Origin: Gnetum montanum
Taxonomy: Eukaryota; Streptophyta; Gnetopsida; Gnetales; Gnetaceae
Reading direction: 5' to 3'
Assembly (NCBI GenBank): GCA_015680685.1
Contig: MNCI01004586.1
Location: 301,571-365,570, forward strand
DNA: 64,000 nucleotides
Below the pieces are notes generated by a model. That model did no database searches, was not told where the DNA came from, and worked only from the letters and a program-made list of their open reading frames with translations. Both the position numbers and the translations under genes were made by a program. Shown in pieces: positions 20,763 to 31,881 of this stretch (the stretch's first letter is position 1; each line of letters begins with the position of its first letter).

Positions 20763-22095
20763 GATGTCTAGAAGATGGGCCCGAGAGACGTTGACAAAGA
20801 ATACGAAACACCATGGAAAATAAAATGCTAACATTGTTGTTCGGTGATCGTCAAGATGTCGCTTAGGTGTGCTTAAGAGTGTTGCATTGGTTTTTTGCGG
20901 AGGGAAAGAACAAAGCAAGGAGGAAGGAGGTTCAGGAAAAGGATAAAGATGAGGCTTAGTAGAGTCTCTCGTCGGAGTGCTCATGAGGGAGTTATTCACA
21001 TTTTCATCTTTACTTTTGCTAACCTTCGACCTCTCGTTGAAACGCTTGGAGAGGGTGATTGTGAAACGGCTTACGTGCCATTTTTTTTAGGCACGTTTTT
21101 GCTCTCTTACACTTTTTCCTTTTGTTGTTCTGCTATTTACATTTGCAAACAACCTTGCTGTAGGACAGGCGTTTCTTTCTCAGGATGAGTTGTGTTACAT
21201 CCGTATGGGGCTTTAAACTGCTTGCAGATGCTTCCCATATGGCAAGCTATGTTACGCACATCATGGACTTTGTGGTTGAGCAAACAGGAGGGCTTAACAT
21301 GTGTTGGGAAAAAGCTTGTAAAAGAGAGGAGTGAGTAGGAATTGCAGATGCAAGGAGTAAGGTAAAGGGAAGAAGCTTAGAAGGTAGGCTAGGATGTGCA
21401 CTCTAGAGTAGCTAAGCTAGTCAAGACAAACACTTCACAATGCTGTAGCATTTGCTACCGTGGCGAGATGCACCTTCGACCGCACCTTGTAAACACGATA
21501 GAGAGCAAACTAGGAGAAACAACTATGATGCAAAACGAGGGCAAAGGTCTTGCTTGTTGTAGACGTTGTTGAAGCTCTTGGACACCTTTGCTGGTGTATG
21601 GTGTCCAAAGTAGGAAGGCCAACAACGGCCTTGGCAACATCAGCGTGGAGGAGCTGGCATCAAAGGAGCTAGGAGTTACTGTGAGTGTGGATGCTCTGGA
21701 ATCCCTACCTAAGGCATGCATTCTCAGTTTAGCTATGGGATCAACTACCACATAGCTAAACGTTGCTTGAGCCTGGACATTGGCAGGGAGCTAGAGGGTA
21801 ACAATATTGTGGCTGGGCCATAATACTGCTAGAACTCTAACAGCAGGCACTGACCAAGGAACTATTGTCAGGGCGATGGGCCGTGGCGATGGTAGGTCTG
21901 GCGGTTTAGTGAGATGTCATACAACATCTCTGGGGGATCAACAAGATGCCAGGAGCGGTGGCATTGCGTACGTTCCAGATGATGTTCTCATTGTGTCGTG
22001 AACCACATTCTGGAACTACAATGTCCCACCCCACGTCGGTGTTATGCATGCTCGCTTGACGTGTACTTGGTGCAGATGCATGCTGGGGATGTGCA
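20763..22095 (-). other. F 3' tract, no gene seen
   Basis: About 1.3 kb between the polypurine tract and the mini-hairpin array that G does not have (G's equivalent is about 430 bases). Short frames exist on both strands but none shows a recognisable motif or splice-linked continuation. It may be an extra insertion in F or sequence deleted from G. Confidence 0.45.
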
Positions 22096-22099
22096 GCGA

Positions 22100-22400
22100 A
22101 CCTAGTTTAAGGTCTTGGTAGACCATGCGCTGGTTTAAAGTCCTAGTGGATCACTGTGCTAGTTTAAGGTCCCAGTAGATCACATGTGCTAGTTTAACGT
22201 CATAGCGGATGCGCTGTGCTAGTTTTACATCGTGGCAGATGAGCTGTGCCAGTTTTACGTCATAGCAGATGAGCTGTGCCATTTTTACGTCATAGCAGAC
22301 GAGCTGTGCCAATTTTATGTCGTAGTGGACATGCTGTGCCAGTTTTACGTCGTAGCGGATGTTTGCTCACCTTTCCCAGTTTTAAGTCATAGCAGATGTT
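22100..22400 (+). repeat. Mini-hairpin repeat array, after F integrase
   Basis: About nine units, each an AGTTTWA-like leader followed by a 4-base stem, 6-base loop and returning stem. Stems include GGTC/GACC, CATC/GATG, CGTC/GACG and TGTC/GACA. Most units are 33-38 bases apart and share GAGCTGTGCC between hairpins. The same family lies before RT and after protease in F and at the matching places in G. Confidence 0.85.
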
Positions 22401-22439
22401 TTCTTGTCTACTCCATGCACTTAGATGTAGCACGACTTG

Positions 22440-25400
22440 AGGTATGAATGATTCACCAGATTTATGAACTCGTTGCCATCCATGTATGCCAGCTTGAAGG
22501 CTTCGTTCCCAAAGGCTTTAGTGACCATGTATGGGCCTTCCCAGTTGGCTAAGAATTTGCTTACATGTTCACGGACAACCTTGAGGATGAGGTCTCCCTT
22601 CTGTATTGGCCATTGATGTGGGTTTGCATGGTGTTTTTGCTATTGCTTACTCTGGTAGTGCTCTATGTGGCTCAGCGTTTGTGTGTGCTCCTCCTCTATT
22701 AAGTTGAGGTCAATAATTCTCGACTTGTTGTTCTGGGCTTCGCTCACAACATCAGATAGGATCATCTGGAGTGATGGTACCTGCAACTCAAGAGGCAACA
22801 TAGCTTCAGATCCATAAATGAGACTATAAGGGGTCTTACTTGTCGTGGTCCTACATGTCGTTCTCATAGAACATAGAGGATTTGCTCGTGCCACCGTCTC
22901 TTACTGTTGTTAAGCATCCTCTTTAGCAAGTTGATGATGGACTTATCTATAACCTTCGCTTGCCCATTCGCTTGCGGGTAATATGGGGAGGAGAATGATT
23001 ACCTGATGTCCATATTGTTGCAGAAGGTTTGGGTTTTCGTACTACTGAATTGTGGTCCATTGTCGGTTACAATAGTCATCAGAAGCCCAAACCTTGTCAT
23101 GATGTTGTCCAGGATGAAATGGTAGACCTGCTGAGATGTCAACTTCCTCAGGGGGATAGCTTCCACCCACTTAGTGAAATACTTGATGGCAGTGATAATG
23201 AAGCTATGCCCTACAGAGGACTTAGGTGTGATGGGTCCTATAAGGTCTAGTCCCCATCGCTGGAAAGGCCACGTGAGTTGTGTTGGGTGCAGGTCCGTAG
23301 GTGAGACATGTATGAGATTTGCGTATCTCTAGCACATGTCACACGTCTTTACTTTTGACAGGCAGTCACGCTCCATATGGGGCTAGTAGTACCCTAGGCA
23401 TCTGATTTTCGCAGCCATAGCCCTAAGTGCTATGTGTCCACCACATAGTCCCTCATGTACTTCATTAATCACCTTCCACACCTACTCCTCACCAACGCAT
23501 GCCAGCAATATCCCGTCATAGGAATGTCTGCACAGGGCATCATTTTCCATGAGCGTATATTGCCAGGCATGCTTGCGAATCGCATTTGTCTAGGCAGATG
23601 TCAGTCTGCTTGGGGGTTCGCCATGTTGCAAGTGGGCTTTAATGTTAGCGTACCACTCCTGGGTATCCGCAGCACTGATAGAGGCCACATGTCCCACCTG
23701 AGTGATAGGCTCAGTACATTCGACAATCGAAGTCGGCAGACTTGCAAATGAGTGTCGTGGAATATTTAGTGCTAAGGTGGCTAAGGTGTCTACCATGGTG
23801 TTCTCGTTGCGTGGCACGTGTTGCACATCCATAGTCGCAAATTACTCAAGCAGGCTTTTTGCTAGGTCGCAATAGGGTTGTAGATGCATAGCTTTACAAG
23901 CGTACACCTCGGTGATTTGGTTCACAACTAGTTGTGAATCCTCGCGAATTGCCAGGTGTTGTATGCTTAGTGTTTTGGTAGCCAAGAGGCCTCTCTGCCA
24001 CATTGTTGGTGCAAGGGAACGCAAAATAATAAGCAAATAGGTGCATTTCCCCAGAGGGGAATGTAATGACGGTAGCTACACTACCTCCTCGTGCGATTGA
24101 GGTGCCATCGAAGTGTAAAGTAGCTTCCAGGTGCAATGGGATGACGTTGATAGTACCAACGTGCTCGTATGGGAATTCGAGGTCTATGGTTGCTTGGTCG
24201 TCGACGTGTGAGGCTGTAAGTTGGGTCACTATGGCTTGACCCTTCGTCGATGATTGGCTCACATAGTGTAAGTTGAACTCCACAGTTATTGCTTTCCATT
24301 GGGCTATCTTGCTACTTTCATACAAGTTTTTAGTAATAGCCTAAAGTATGTTGCTTTTGCAAATGATGTTAATTGTACTACAAAACAGGTAATGCCTCCA
24401 CTTTTTTAATGCAAATACTAAGGTAAGGCAGTTCCTCTCCACCTCGTTGTATTTTGCCTCATATGCTATTAATGCATGACTCAGATAGTACACTGGTATC
24501 TCAAATCCGTTGTCTCGTTTATGATAGAACAGTGCTGCAATAGATGTGTTGGAGGTGGTAAGATAGACGAAGAAAGGCTTATCCCTCTGTGGTAGATGCA
24601 TAGTTGGGAGGTGCAAAAGCTCCTTCTTCAAGTTGTCTAAGGCTTGTTGACATTGGGTTATCCATTCAAAGTTAACCCCTTTCTTTAGGAGATGTTGCAT
24701 GGGGTGTAACTTGTCAATCAACTTTGCTATAAACCTTCGGATGAACTATACCCTACCTTGCAACCCACGTAACTCTTTAAGATTTGTAGGAGGTGCTAGG
24801 TTGATGATGGCCTTAACTTTGTTAGGGTCCACCTGTATTCTGGCCTCCGATACTGCAAACCCTAACATTTGTTCGATTTTCACCCCAAAGACACACTTCT
24901 TAGGATTAAGGCACAAATCATGCATTTGACAACACTTAAGGACTATCCCTAGATTGCATGGGTGATTAGCGGCCTCCTTGGATTTGATTGCTATATCATC
25001 CACGTAGTCATTTAGTGTTTCTAGGATGTAGTCACTAAAGATGTAAGTCATGGCTCGCTAGTAGGTTGCTCCTGCATTCTTGAGCCCAAAAGGCATCATG
25101 GTGTAACAAAAGGTACCCCATCAGGTCATGAAGGTTGTTGTTAGCTGATGCTCTGGGTTAATGCGGATTTGGTTATAGCTGAAGAAACCATCCATGAAGG
25201 ATAACAGAGCATGGCTAGCCATAGTGTCGATGAGTTGATCGATGCTTGGAAGTGGGAAATCGTCTTTGATCGTTGCCTTGTTTAGATCCCGGAAGTCTAT
25301 ACAGATTCGTATTCCTCCCGTTTTCTTAGAAACCATAATGATGTTGGACATCCATTCTGAGTAATCAACTACACGGATGAAATCAGCTTGGTATAGCTTG

Positions 25401-25849
25401 GTGATTTCATCTCTTATGGCTAGTGTAATTTCTGGTTTAACCTTACGAGCTTTCTGCTTGACTGCCTTCATGCGCAGGTCTAGGACAATGTTGTGCTGTA
25501 TCAGCCTCGGATCTAAACCCGGCATGTCGCTGTATGACCATGCAAAAACTTTAATGTTGTTTTGTAGAATCTTGGCTACATCTTTGTGCGTCTGTGCATC
25601 TAGGAGGGAGCTAAGTTTTAACGTTTTTACTTCCCCCTTGGATGTGGTCACAGGCGTCTCGACGAGAGGGTCCTCAGTTACATCCTCGGCCTCTAAGTCT
25701 AGGGTTTGGAACAAATACTCGGGCTAGTCTTGGGATGTTTCTAAGGATGCTGATTCCCAATCGATCAAGTCTGGGTTCAATTGTCTTGCGAGCTTTCCAT
25801 GTGGACCTGCTAAAGCTAAAGGTGTGGAGAGATTGCGATGGATTTCCAT
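22440..25849 (-). pseudogene. F pol: RT, RNase H, second RNase H, integrase
   Basis: I start it at the ATG at 25849 (MEIHRNLS), matched by MATKNILS in G. RT (25714-24800) shows ICIDFRDLN, the first catalytic region SFMDGFFSYNQI, FGLKNAGATY and the catalytic DYVDDIAIKS. The linked RNase H (24720-24340) has lost the usual TDH (now CKSN). The second RNase H (24200-23760) keeps HFDGTS, EDSQLVVNQI and NTMVDTLATLA but is frameshifted. Integrase has the HHCC zinc region, GLDLIGPITP, VTDNGPQF and then PQANGQAKV, so the catalytic Glu is now Lys. The C-terminus FLANWEGPYMV ends near 22450. Many stops. Confidence 0.9.
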
Positions 25850-25959
25850 TTTTTGCTCAACCTGCCAAAATGAGATGAAGCCTGGTTAAGAGGCATCTGT
25901 TGGTATTAATTGTGTATAATGAAATGTAACTAGCGAAGTATAATATAAAGATTAGGATT

Positions 25960-26315
25960 TTTCCAGTTTAAAGTCATGGCAGATTGTTAAGGCATGGGGA
26001 TGTAAAGCTACTAAAAAAATGTAAAATTATCGATGTGAGAATGCGAAGTTGCTAAAAAATGCAAAACTGCCAATGCAAAAACGTGAAACTGCTAGTTTAA
26101 CATCATTGTAGACTACGAATGTATAACAGATCGAAAGTGCTAGTTTAAGGTCTTTCTGGACCGCTAAAGTCGCTACACTAAGATTGCTAGTTTAAGGTCT
26201 TTTGGACTGGTACTAGAATGGGACGCTACGTGAAGAATGCTAGTTTAAGGTCTTTTCAGACCACGAAAGTTACAACTGCATTGGGGTTGCTAGTTTAAGG
26301 TCTTTCTGGACTCGT
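25960..26315 (+). repeat. Mini-hairpin repeat array, upstream of F RT
   Basis: Units start near 25964, 26098, 26142, 26189, 26242 and 26292. Four read AGTTTAAGGTC with hairpins GGTC-TTTCTG-GACC, GGTC-TTTTG-GACT, GGTC-TTTTCA-GACC and GGTC-TTTCTG-GACT, about 50 bases apart. It lies directly upstream of the pol ATG in element orientation. Confidence 0.85.
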
Positions 26316-27333
26316 AAAAAAATATTTTTTGGGAAAGCAATAGTTAGGTCGAAGTGTGCCAAGATTCTTCTCCTAGATGTGCTTGTTTTAATTGCCAACA
26401 GTGCTACGATTTCGTGGAGGGCATGCTACGCTACATGGAATACCCTACATTAAACGGAGAGAGAAAGAGTGGAAAGTTTCCCCTTTTCACCATTACGGCC
26501 ATAAATAGGGATTAAACCTTGGTAAGCTTGTCATTCTCACCGTAAGAGCGCAGAGCCCATATTCGGAGCACAAAGCAATTTCGGAGCGCAGAGCCCATAT
26601 TCAGAACACAAAGCAATTTCGGAGCGTAGAGCGATTGTGCTAACAAAGAGCGAGGCAGTGTTTTGCATAGCGACAAGGAAAAGTCTGCAAGCAGGATGAT
26701 GGCTCTCAAAAGAAACGCACTCACTTGGCGCTCGCAAAGGTTGAGGAGGTAAAGAAAACGCTAGGGCACGTGACACAAGCATGCGTCATGGTGCGGGAGG
26801 ACACACTATTGACCCGGTAGGCTGCTATGCTTCCTTTGTTTCTTTATGATTCTGTTATCGTTTTTTGTTTTCTGCTTCTATTTTGTAATTCAGTTTCAGT
26901 TATCCATGTTTCCTGTCATCGCGTTGTCGTTGTTTTGGCCTTTACATCATCATTGTTGCCATTTCGGCCGTAGCAGATGCACAGACGCTACGCTAATGTC
27001 ACATGCAAAGTTGCCTAAACCGCCATCGTTACGGTTGTCATAATCGCAAGGGTTTGGACAGTTTAAGTTACTTAGCTTTCGAATGGTGTAGTGTAGGACC
27101 CTCAGGAGGGTTTGGCCATGTGTGATGCGATAGTGTGAGACGTGTTTTATCAAGGCATATTGTTAATCACCTTGTTAGGGTTAATCGCTCTGTTACTACG
27201 CTAGGCTATTTTCGTTACGCTATGTGCAGGAAGAGGGTTATGCTACACTATATGCTAAAATGCTAGGTGTTGCTACGTTGTGTGTGCATTGCACTTGGAT
27301 ATGATGCTAACACTTGTTGGTTATGTTGCACAG
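26316..27333. other. F spacer upstream of the antisense gene
   Basis: Contains a tandem repeat of about 50 bases at 26541-26640 (GAGCGCAGAGCCCATATTC and ACAAAGCAATTTCGGAGCG, two to three copies) and scattered GCTACGC words near 27190-27280. If the antisense gene has a promoter it should be in this kilobase; I see no convincing TATA box at a fixed distance from the first recognisable exon. Confidence 0.5.
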
Positions 27334-30300
27334 GATGGGGCTAAGGCCAATTCTGATTATCTTAGAAATTGCAGGGGTCCTGTGTTACGTAAACAAACCA
27401 GTGGCCAATGTTCCTCCTCCCCATACACGTGTAGGGGAGCAAGGGATCTGGTTCAGGAAAGGAGCATAGGAGTTTCTACAATTCCTCCTCTAACACTTCA
27501 GTGTGATCATTTGGTCATACCTAGAGGAGGAAGAGGTGGCCATCATAACACAAGCCCTATTTCTTGGGGCAAGCTGGGGTATCCTGAGGTTTTTGATGGA
27601 TGGGGAAATCATTAGCAGGCAGGGAGATGGATCCAGTCAACACCCCAAAGAGTTGAGGCATTTGGCTTAGATCTGGAATATGCATGAGTACAGCTGCTAC
27701 CATCCTTACAACACATTTTTCGTTGCACGTTATATGGGAACGTGTTTCCAAAATCCACCGTCTACTGTGCTGGCGGGTGATTTTTGTAGCCTTGTTCCAC
27801 TGTATTGTGCGACGCTTGCTATATTAGCCAAATGCTAATAGTATGTTTTTGTTACCAGGTTTTACATTAATAAGGAAGGGCTTCACGACAAATCGGGTAT
27901 GCTGACCACATCATGGATGGCCTTGCAGGAGTTCTCTTCTGCTGAGAACCTGTGTGCAGGTGTGATTGGTCAATGCAGGAGTTTGGTTGGTTGGATGAGG
28001 GATGCGCACCCTTCAAACCGGTCACTGTTGAACAATTTCTAGTTAGTATTCCATCATTCCCATTACCGTACAGACTTGGTAAGCTAAATAGTGGGTGCTG
28101 CATGCTTAGGCGCCTTTGCAATCTTTTACGTTTTCTATGTTTTTATGCTAAACGTTTCTTGTGAAAACTGCTATAGGGATGAAAAAGTCCCAGGAGGTGA
28201 CGGTGGTAATCACCGAGAACTAGGAGACAGACATCTACTTCAAGTACGGAGAAGTAGATGGGAGCCAATGTTGGATAAGCGGTGTAGCCTCAAACTCCTT
28301 GGTCCGGAATATCCAAAAGGCTGGGCTTATGGAGCTATTCCTGGCCCTGAATCCAAGCGTTCCTGTCATCGAGATGCTATCCCTGGTCGACTCCTTTTCC
28401 AACAAGGTGGACCGCTTTTGCACATGCATACAGGGCGTATGGATGATCATTGAAATCAATGATCAATTGTTTGCGGACCTCTTCGATGTCCCTGCCGATG
28501 GCATCCTCATAGGGTCAAAGACCAAGAGGGAGTTGAACCTTCAGAAGAAGGACATTCAGGAGTGGTTAGGGATCGCCAAGGAGTGAAAGGGGCTCCCCAT
28601 GGAGAAGCTTAAGTTGGGACCCACTAAGGAGGTTTATCCTGTCTTCCGTGCTCGCGCATTCCCCCAGCTACTTTCCCAAGGGAAGGTCCTGGGGATTGAG
28701 TAGGCCTGGGTAATGAGTGAGGTCATGGAAGAGGGGGCTCTCTACAAATGGGCTAGGTTTCTATGTAAAGGCTTGCAGATCGAAATCTTGGGGCTCTATA
28801 AGAATTTGGAGTCCCATTCTAATATACATTATGCCTTTTACATAGCTTGTCTGAAGTGTTTTGTAGAGTTTCTGGTGGTTCACGAGAATGGAGCCTGGAT
28901 CATGCAAAATCGTAACCAGATTTCCAAACCATGGATCTGCCAGATCCTTTGGACCACCCGAGCCCAAGATCCCCCAAAAATAATTGGTTCTTTGTGATGA
29001 CTAAGGATCGGGTGGCCCGCAACTTTCCTGGTCAAGACAGCGTAGGAGAGACATCCCCTGCTATAGCTGGTAGCATGTCGCGGAGAAAACGTCTCATAGC
29101 CAAGACTGTGACCAGTAAGTTGTAGCGGAAGAGGCTTGCTTCAATTGAGGAAACCCTGCGCACGAAGGAAGAGGAGGGGCGGAGACTGCGGCTTAAACTA
29201 CAGAGGACGAAACCCCCCATTGGTAAATGCTTTTTTTCATGTTTATTTCTTTGCCTACTTTGTTAATGCCTCCTACGCTGTGCTACGTTAGACAATGTAG
29301 CATAGCGTAGCACCTACTTTCAGTTAACCTATTTTGAGCTAACGCAAGCATGTTTTTTGGCTGATAGAGGAAGAAGAGGAAGAAGGCAAAGAAGAGGTGT
29401 CGGCCCCCAAAACGGAGGTGGCAAATAAAGATACGGAGGCCCCAGTCTCGGAAGAAAGGGCCCCGGTCAAGAAGAAAGGAGCTCTTGTCGCTAAGGTATG
29501 GGCTCTTTTTATTAGGCAAATCCTTCTACTAATGAAGAGGAGTCTCCCATGAATAAAGGGGATGCTGGTCTCTCAAAAGGAAAGGCACCAACGCATGAAT
29601 GAGAGGCCCGTACAGACCTGGTAGGGACTTCTACTAAGGCTGCCGCCATCGTTTTGTATCAGCAGGGAAGGGGACCGCAATTGGACGCTGGTAAGTTTAA
29701 CAATATTCCCATCTTGTCATAGCCCACTTTGGCCATTGCTGACACATTTAGTTATATGACAGGCACCACTATTGATGTTGCAGGACCCCGTCTGATTTGT
29801 GTGGAATCATGGGCTAAGATCCCTGATAAGTTTATGTTCATGCAGGGAATCGTCGACGACATGATCAGCCACCTTCAGCAGGTGGACCCTGACTTGGATA
29901 AGTAGTAGTGCTAGGTGCTCTCGTGTTGCTATGCTATAATTTCTTAAGTTTGCTAATCTTGCTACGCTAATGTGACTGATATGCTTTTTGTGTCATGGTA
30001 GTCTCTTGACTCAAGTGGGACCTAACATGACCTTTGAAAGTTGTTACTGTGCCTACATTCCCACCTGAAGCGATTGAGGTGTCTTGTCATGCATACGACG
30101 AGAATTGCAAATATGCTTTGCACTCGGCACACTCCTTGTGGAAGTATAAGCGCGTCAACGAGGACCTGTGGAAATGGGTCCAAAAAGATGAGTAAGAGAA
30201 GGTCGACCTGAGCGCTGAGTTGGAAGATCTCAAATTGAGGAATGAATTCCTCATAGCTCGTGATACTAATAACGAGGACTGGTGCACACCTGTGGTAGAT

Positions 30301-31044
30301 TACAACAAATTTGGATAGTTGTACGTCAGAACATCGAAGCCACCCATGAAATAATAAAATAGCGGATGCAAATGGACTTATTGGCCTAGAAATGTCAAGA
30401 TTGGAAAGATTTCAGCGCCAGGGTTTACGAATGGGGGCAGTCTCAGAAAAACCATAAACATATGTATAAACTGGAACATGCCATTTATCATAAAATAGAC
30501 AGGGATGCTGTTGTGGAGGCGTTTACCTATAAAGCATTTGTGAATGCCATTATCGCTTCTGAGGCCTATGCCAAGTTCAAAGAGAAGGTAAAGGTTACGG
30601 AATCTCTTGAATGGAAAGTGGACCTTCCCACAAGAGAGACCACAACCTCCTCCTTTTCTCCGAGACCACCGAGATGGACGACTGCCGAAAAGGAGAAAGC
30701 TGCTGCAGACTTTGAACCAAGCGATAGGTGTTGGGTAGATATCACAGCAGAGAAGGTCTGGCACCGCGTCGAGCTCGGTTTAGACCGGATACCCTTTGAG
30801 ACGAACGCAAGTCCTTCTTAAGTCAATTGCTTTCTACTGTGTTAATGCTTGCGCTTTGTTGTAGTTTGCGTGTATTGCCCTAGCTGACTAGTTTATTCCT
30901 ATGATGCAGGCCCCAGATGATGGTGCAGGGCCCACAGAGGGTAGGAATGAAGTGGCGGTAGAGGACAATGTAGGGGAAGGTGATGTAAAAGGGGGTGGTG
31001 CAGAAGTGAATGACGAACATGATGCAAGCAGAGATAATCCATGA
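27334..31044 (+). pseudogene. Antisense multi-exon gene in F (homologous to 48921-52593 in G)
   Basis: The gene is on the strand opposite to gag-pol. Exon 1 (about 27334-27776) ends FQNPPSTVYCAG before GTGATT. Exon 2 (27859-28078) follows GTTACCAG and ends before GTAAGC. Exon 3 (28177-29222) holds AGLMELFLALNPSVP, IEINDQLFADLFDVPADG and EWLGIAKE. A Glu-rich exon starts 29368. Then GIVDDMISHLQQVDPDLDK (29784-29903), a coiled-coil-like exon from 30002 with KCQDWKDFSARVYEWGQSQK, and a last exon 30910-31044 (DDGAGPTEG...). G matches in this order. Several stops and frameshifts. I do not recognise the family; weakly it resembles plant-transposon extra-ORF proteins. Function unknown. Confidence 0.75.
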
Positions 31045-31215
31045 CATCATGGGATTTTTTTTTGAAATTTTGAATTTTTGTAAAATTTTTGCAAACATTG
31101 TCTAGAAGGCAAAAGTTTCGAATAAAGAGAATTTTAGAAAAGAAATCAATTTTACACTAACTTGTGTATTGTCTATGTGCTAAGTTTTATGTAAAATTTT
31201 CGTGCTTTTATGTAC
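31045..31215 (+). other. Downstream region of F antisense gene with poly(A)-type signal
   Basis: After the TGA at 31042-31044 the sequence is T- and A-rich, with CGAATAAAGAG (AATAAA at 31121-31126) about 80 bases on. This is where a plant mRNA end would be expected. The equivalent in G has AATGTAATAATATGG after its TGA. Confidence 0.4.
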
Positions 31216-31500
31216 TAGTTTTAGGCCATTTCGGGCCATAGCGTACCATAGTTTTAGGCCATTTCAAGCCATAGCGTAGCATAGTTTTAGGCCATTTCAG
31301 GCCGTGGTGTAGCATATTTTTAGGCCATTTCAGGCCTTGGGGGAGCATCATTTTAGGCCATTTCAGGCCGTTGCTAGTTTTAGGCCATTTCGGGCCGTGG
31401 GGAGGCATAGTTTTAGGCCATTTCGGGCCATAGTGTATAGTTTTAGGCCATTTCAGGCTATGGCATATAGTTTTAGGCTATTTCGGGCCATAGTGTAGCA
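31216..31500 (+). repeat. Mini-hairpin repeat array, after F protease
   Basis: Eight or nine units of about 33 bases, leader AGTTTTA, with hairpins built on GGCC: GGCC-ATTTCG-GGCC, GGCC-ATTTCA-GGCC, GGCC-ATTTCA-GGCT, GGCT-ATTTCG-GGCC. Between hairpins lies GTAGCATAGT-like sequence. It separates the antisense gene's 3' end from the protease. Confidence 0.88.
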
Positions 31501-31881
31501 CACCAAAGAGATGATACGTTAACAATTTGGAGAACGGCTAACTGGTAACTTACGTAAACAGATGGATGCAAAACACCGAAAGATGGTAATGTACAAAGGA
31601 TGGAGATTGGGCAGGAAGCCGCGGGGTTACTATGTTATGCGTCACTGCTTCTTGACCCATCATGGGTTGAGTGGAATGTAAGATCAGGGCACTTTGCCAA
31701 GGCCTTCGTTTGCATCATTGTCCCCTGCTTGGAAGGGCAACTCAGCCCACGCGCTTTCTTTTTGGAAACAGGTTTGCTGGGCCGATCTCGCTGCTGGATG
31801 GTTAGTGCATGCATAAGCAGACACTTCATTCTTAAAGGTTATGACCTCTGAGCCTTGCTCCATGTCTACGTCGCTGATAGC
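31501..31881. other. F region between repeat array and protease end, no gene seen
   Basis: About 380 bases. Frames on both strands at 31600-31850 overlap and show no known motif. It may be the 3' end of the protease reading frame after a stop, or spacer. Confidence 0.35.

Noticed and set aside
20895-21188. Plus-strand frame in the F 3' tract starting MRRERTKQGG
   Set aside because: No motif, no counterpart in G, and composition typical of random open frames here.
31208-31408. Minus-strand frame with repeating GLKWPKTM units
   Set aside because: Produced by the GGCC mini-hairpin array; the repeat period divides by three only locally.
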